A DNA stretch of 64,000 nt, from the NCBI GenBank assembly GCA_028753945.1, contig JAPNXP010000001.1, positions 9,538,501 to 9,602,500 on the forward strand, read 5' to 3'. The notes below the pieces were generated by a model, which was given only the letters and a program-made list of their open reading frames with translations, was not told the DNA's origin and did not search any database. Shown here piece by piece: positions 62,681-64,000 of the stretch. This DNA comes from Hexactinellida sp. DTS-2022 (Eukaryota > Porifera > Hexactinellida). The translations under genes and the position numbers were made by a program. Position 1 is the first letter of the stretch. Every line of letters starts with the position of its first letter.

Positions 62681-63859
62681 CCGGTCTCCTCTTCCCTCTC
62701 CTCCCTTCCCAAACTTATGCTCTCCTCTGCTGGAGAAAATGAGAATACAATCAGATGAGTAGTCAGTCATCAGAATATTGAATTTTCTGTCGAGACAGAA
62801 GTGACAAGGGTTATTCCCATGATTACCTTCTCCTCGTGTTATTATCTCTCTAATCAGCTGGTGAGAATAATCGTATAATTTAATACATGTATTCTCACTT
62901 GACGATATCAGGATGTTTTGTGGAGTTAGCTTGATATCATTAGGACTGTTGTATGACAGTTAACATGAGGAATGAATGAATTGTAAGTTAAATTTAACTT
63001 CAAACATTGAATACGATTGTTCATAGAGTCACAAATGTAAATTAGATTATCCACTGTTGATACTGTAATGAAGTAGCCGAACTGCTGCTATTCTCTCTTA
63101 TGTTAGTTAGTTACTTAGCTAGTATATATAGTTGGAGATTCAAGGCAAATTGTAAAACTAAACACTTCTCGTGTTTCCTGTAGTAAGATTATATTAAAAA
63201 AACCCCTCACAGACGGGATGGGAGTGTGCTCCTTCTGATTGCACTTCCCGAATGTTTACCTATTGTTTGAATTGTGAAGACTTCAAATGTTTAAATTAAT
63301 TAAAGATTAATTATTACAAATAGAGCAGATAGTAGGCTTATATATATGTCTATTGTATTCAGTATACTATAGAGTAATTACAATATGGAGAAGATGGCTG
63401 ATTTGTGTAAACAATCGTAAATAAAACCTAGAGTTGGTTAGCGCGACCTATTTATATTAATTGATATAAGGAAAGAATATCTATAGGAGTATACAACCTC
63501 TATAATTTCAATTGATAATTCGAATTATCAAAGATTGAATGGAACAGAACACAAATTTGATTTAACTGACGAACGAAAACGAAATTAAGTAAACTTATAT
63601 AGAGGTGCACATCTCCAGGAAATTCTCTATATCCTCCATCAAAATTTGAAATCTCCATTTAGTTAGGGAATTTTAACTCAAAACCTTGAAAAAATTTGTT
63701 ACCAAACAATTTCTACACTAGAGTCTTCTTCTGGACCCAAATAAACATAGAAAAAAAGTTGCAAGCCCAAACCCGTGAGGAAAATTTTTTACACGGGTTG
63801 CTGTTTCTGATTTTCCATAGTAAATCGCCGACATTTCTGGAGCTAACTTTCTCAAATCA
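62681..63859. other. spacer, no gene seen
   Basis: AT-rich with short unrelated open frames. Nothing is recognised. Confidence 0.4.
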
Positions 63860-64000
63860 GCTCCAATCAAATTATTATCACCATATTGGTACTCTGCGTT
63901 GAATTTCCAGCAATTTGATATATCACATGTCCATATTTGGAAGAATTTTTCCATAGCAACGCTGGAATGTCTTAGGAATGTGTAAAAATTCCATTATCAA
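63860..64000 (-). repeat. second copy of the core of the 1381-2089 element
   Basis: Its reverse complement shares long blocks with 1735-1850, such as 'cgttgctatggaaaaa', 'cttccaaatatgg', 'catgtgatatatcaaatt' and 'acacattcct'. It is cut by the window end. Confidence 0.75.

Noticed and set aside
63718-63954. 78-codon minus-strand frame at the window end
   Set aside because: It overlaps the repeat shared with 1735-1850, where the equivalent frame is not conserved.
1-64000. tRNA, rRNA or snRNA genes
   Set aside because: I looked for A/B-box pairs and rRNA-like blocks and saw none convincing. A tRNAscan or Rfam search would be decisive.

Overview
This is eukaryotic, animal-type nuclear DNA. The evidence is canonical GT-AG introns, an IkB-type ankyrin protein with a phosphodegron, an ADAM-type disintegrin module, a gamma-tubulin complex subunit, Aurora kinase, actin with CArG boxes, and a dense mix of DNA transposons. 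Coding regions are fairly GC-rich and mostly intronless, while the spacers are strongly AT-rich. A RING-less TRIM-like NHL protein, together with this gene style, suggests an early-branching animal, perhaps a sponge (possibly a glass sponge). That placement is inference from gene style, not a measured result.

Layout. 0-5.4 kb: transposon debris (inverted-repeat elements, a hAT element with target-site duplication, MITEs). 5.4-6.7 kb: NHL-repeat gene (+). 7.2-15.4 kb: Helitron-like elements with tandem arrays, short hAT and pogo-like MITEs, and a 2.2 kb Y-X-Y'-X' inverted composite. 15.9-18.2 kb: a partly resolved Hakai/CBLL1-like gene and a KCTD-type BTB/pentapeptide gene (both -). 19.0-19.8 kb: a second Helitron-like element. 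20.4-21.3 kb: a protease-less disintegrin/cysteine-rich/EGF protein (+). 22.3-23.6 kb: actin (-) with a TATA box and two perfect CArG boxes. 25.4-38.1 kb: seven consecutive intronless minus-strand genes: GCP3-like, Maf/ASMTL-like, a small membrane protein, LLPH-like, a 1325-residue glycine-rich protein, AMN1-like and SUPV3L1. 39.1-40.5 kb: a foldback element with a minisatellite core. 41.2-46.3 kb: a ten-exon IkB/Bcl-3-like gene whose last intron holds a hAT element with two other transposons nested in it. 46.9-57.4 kb: Aurora kinase, MMAA-like GTPase, ZIP zinc transporter, SPA17-like RIIa protein and ARP10 (all -). 58.8-61.8 kb: remains of a large DNA transposon: a C48 protease/PHD gene (+), a KDZ-like transposase (-) and a divergent 293-residue protein of unknown function (+). 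62-64 kb: repeat fragments.

The host genes are mostly housekeeping: cytoskeleton and mitosis (actin, ARP10, GCP3, Aurora), mitochondrion (SUPV3L1, MMAA), ribosome and nucleotide upkeep (LLPH, Maf), signalling (IkB, KCTD, Hakai) and cilium/flagellum (SPA17-like). Every recognised host gene from 15.9 to 57.4 kb except the disintegrin gene lies on the minus strand. The most notable items are the IkB-like protein with both nuclear localisation signals and a DSGxxS degron, the protease/PHD/transposase element, the CArG-controlled actin, the stand-alone disintegrin protein and the giant glycine-rich protein.
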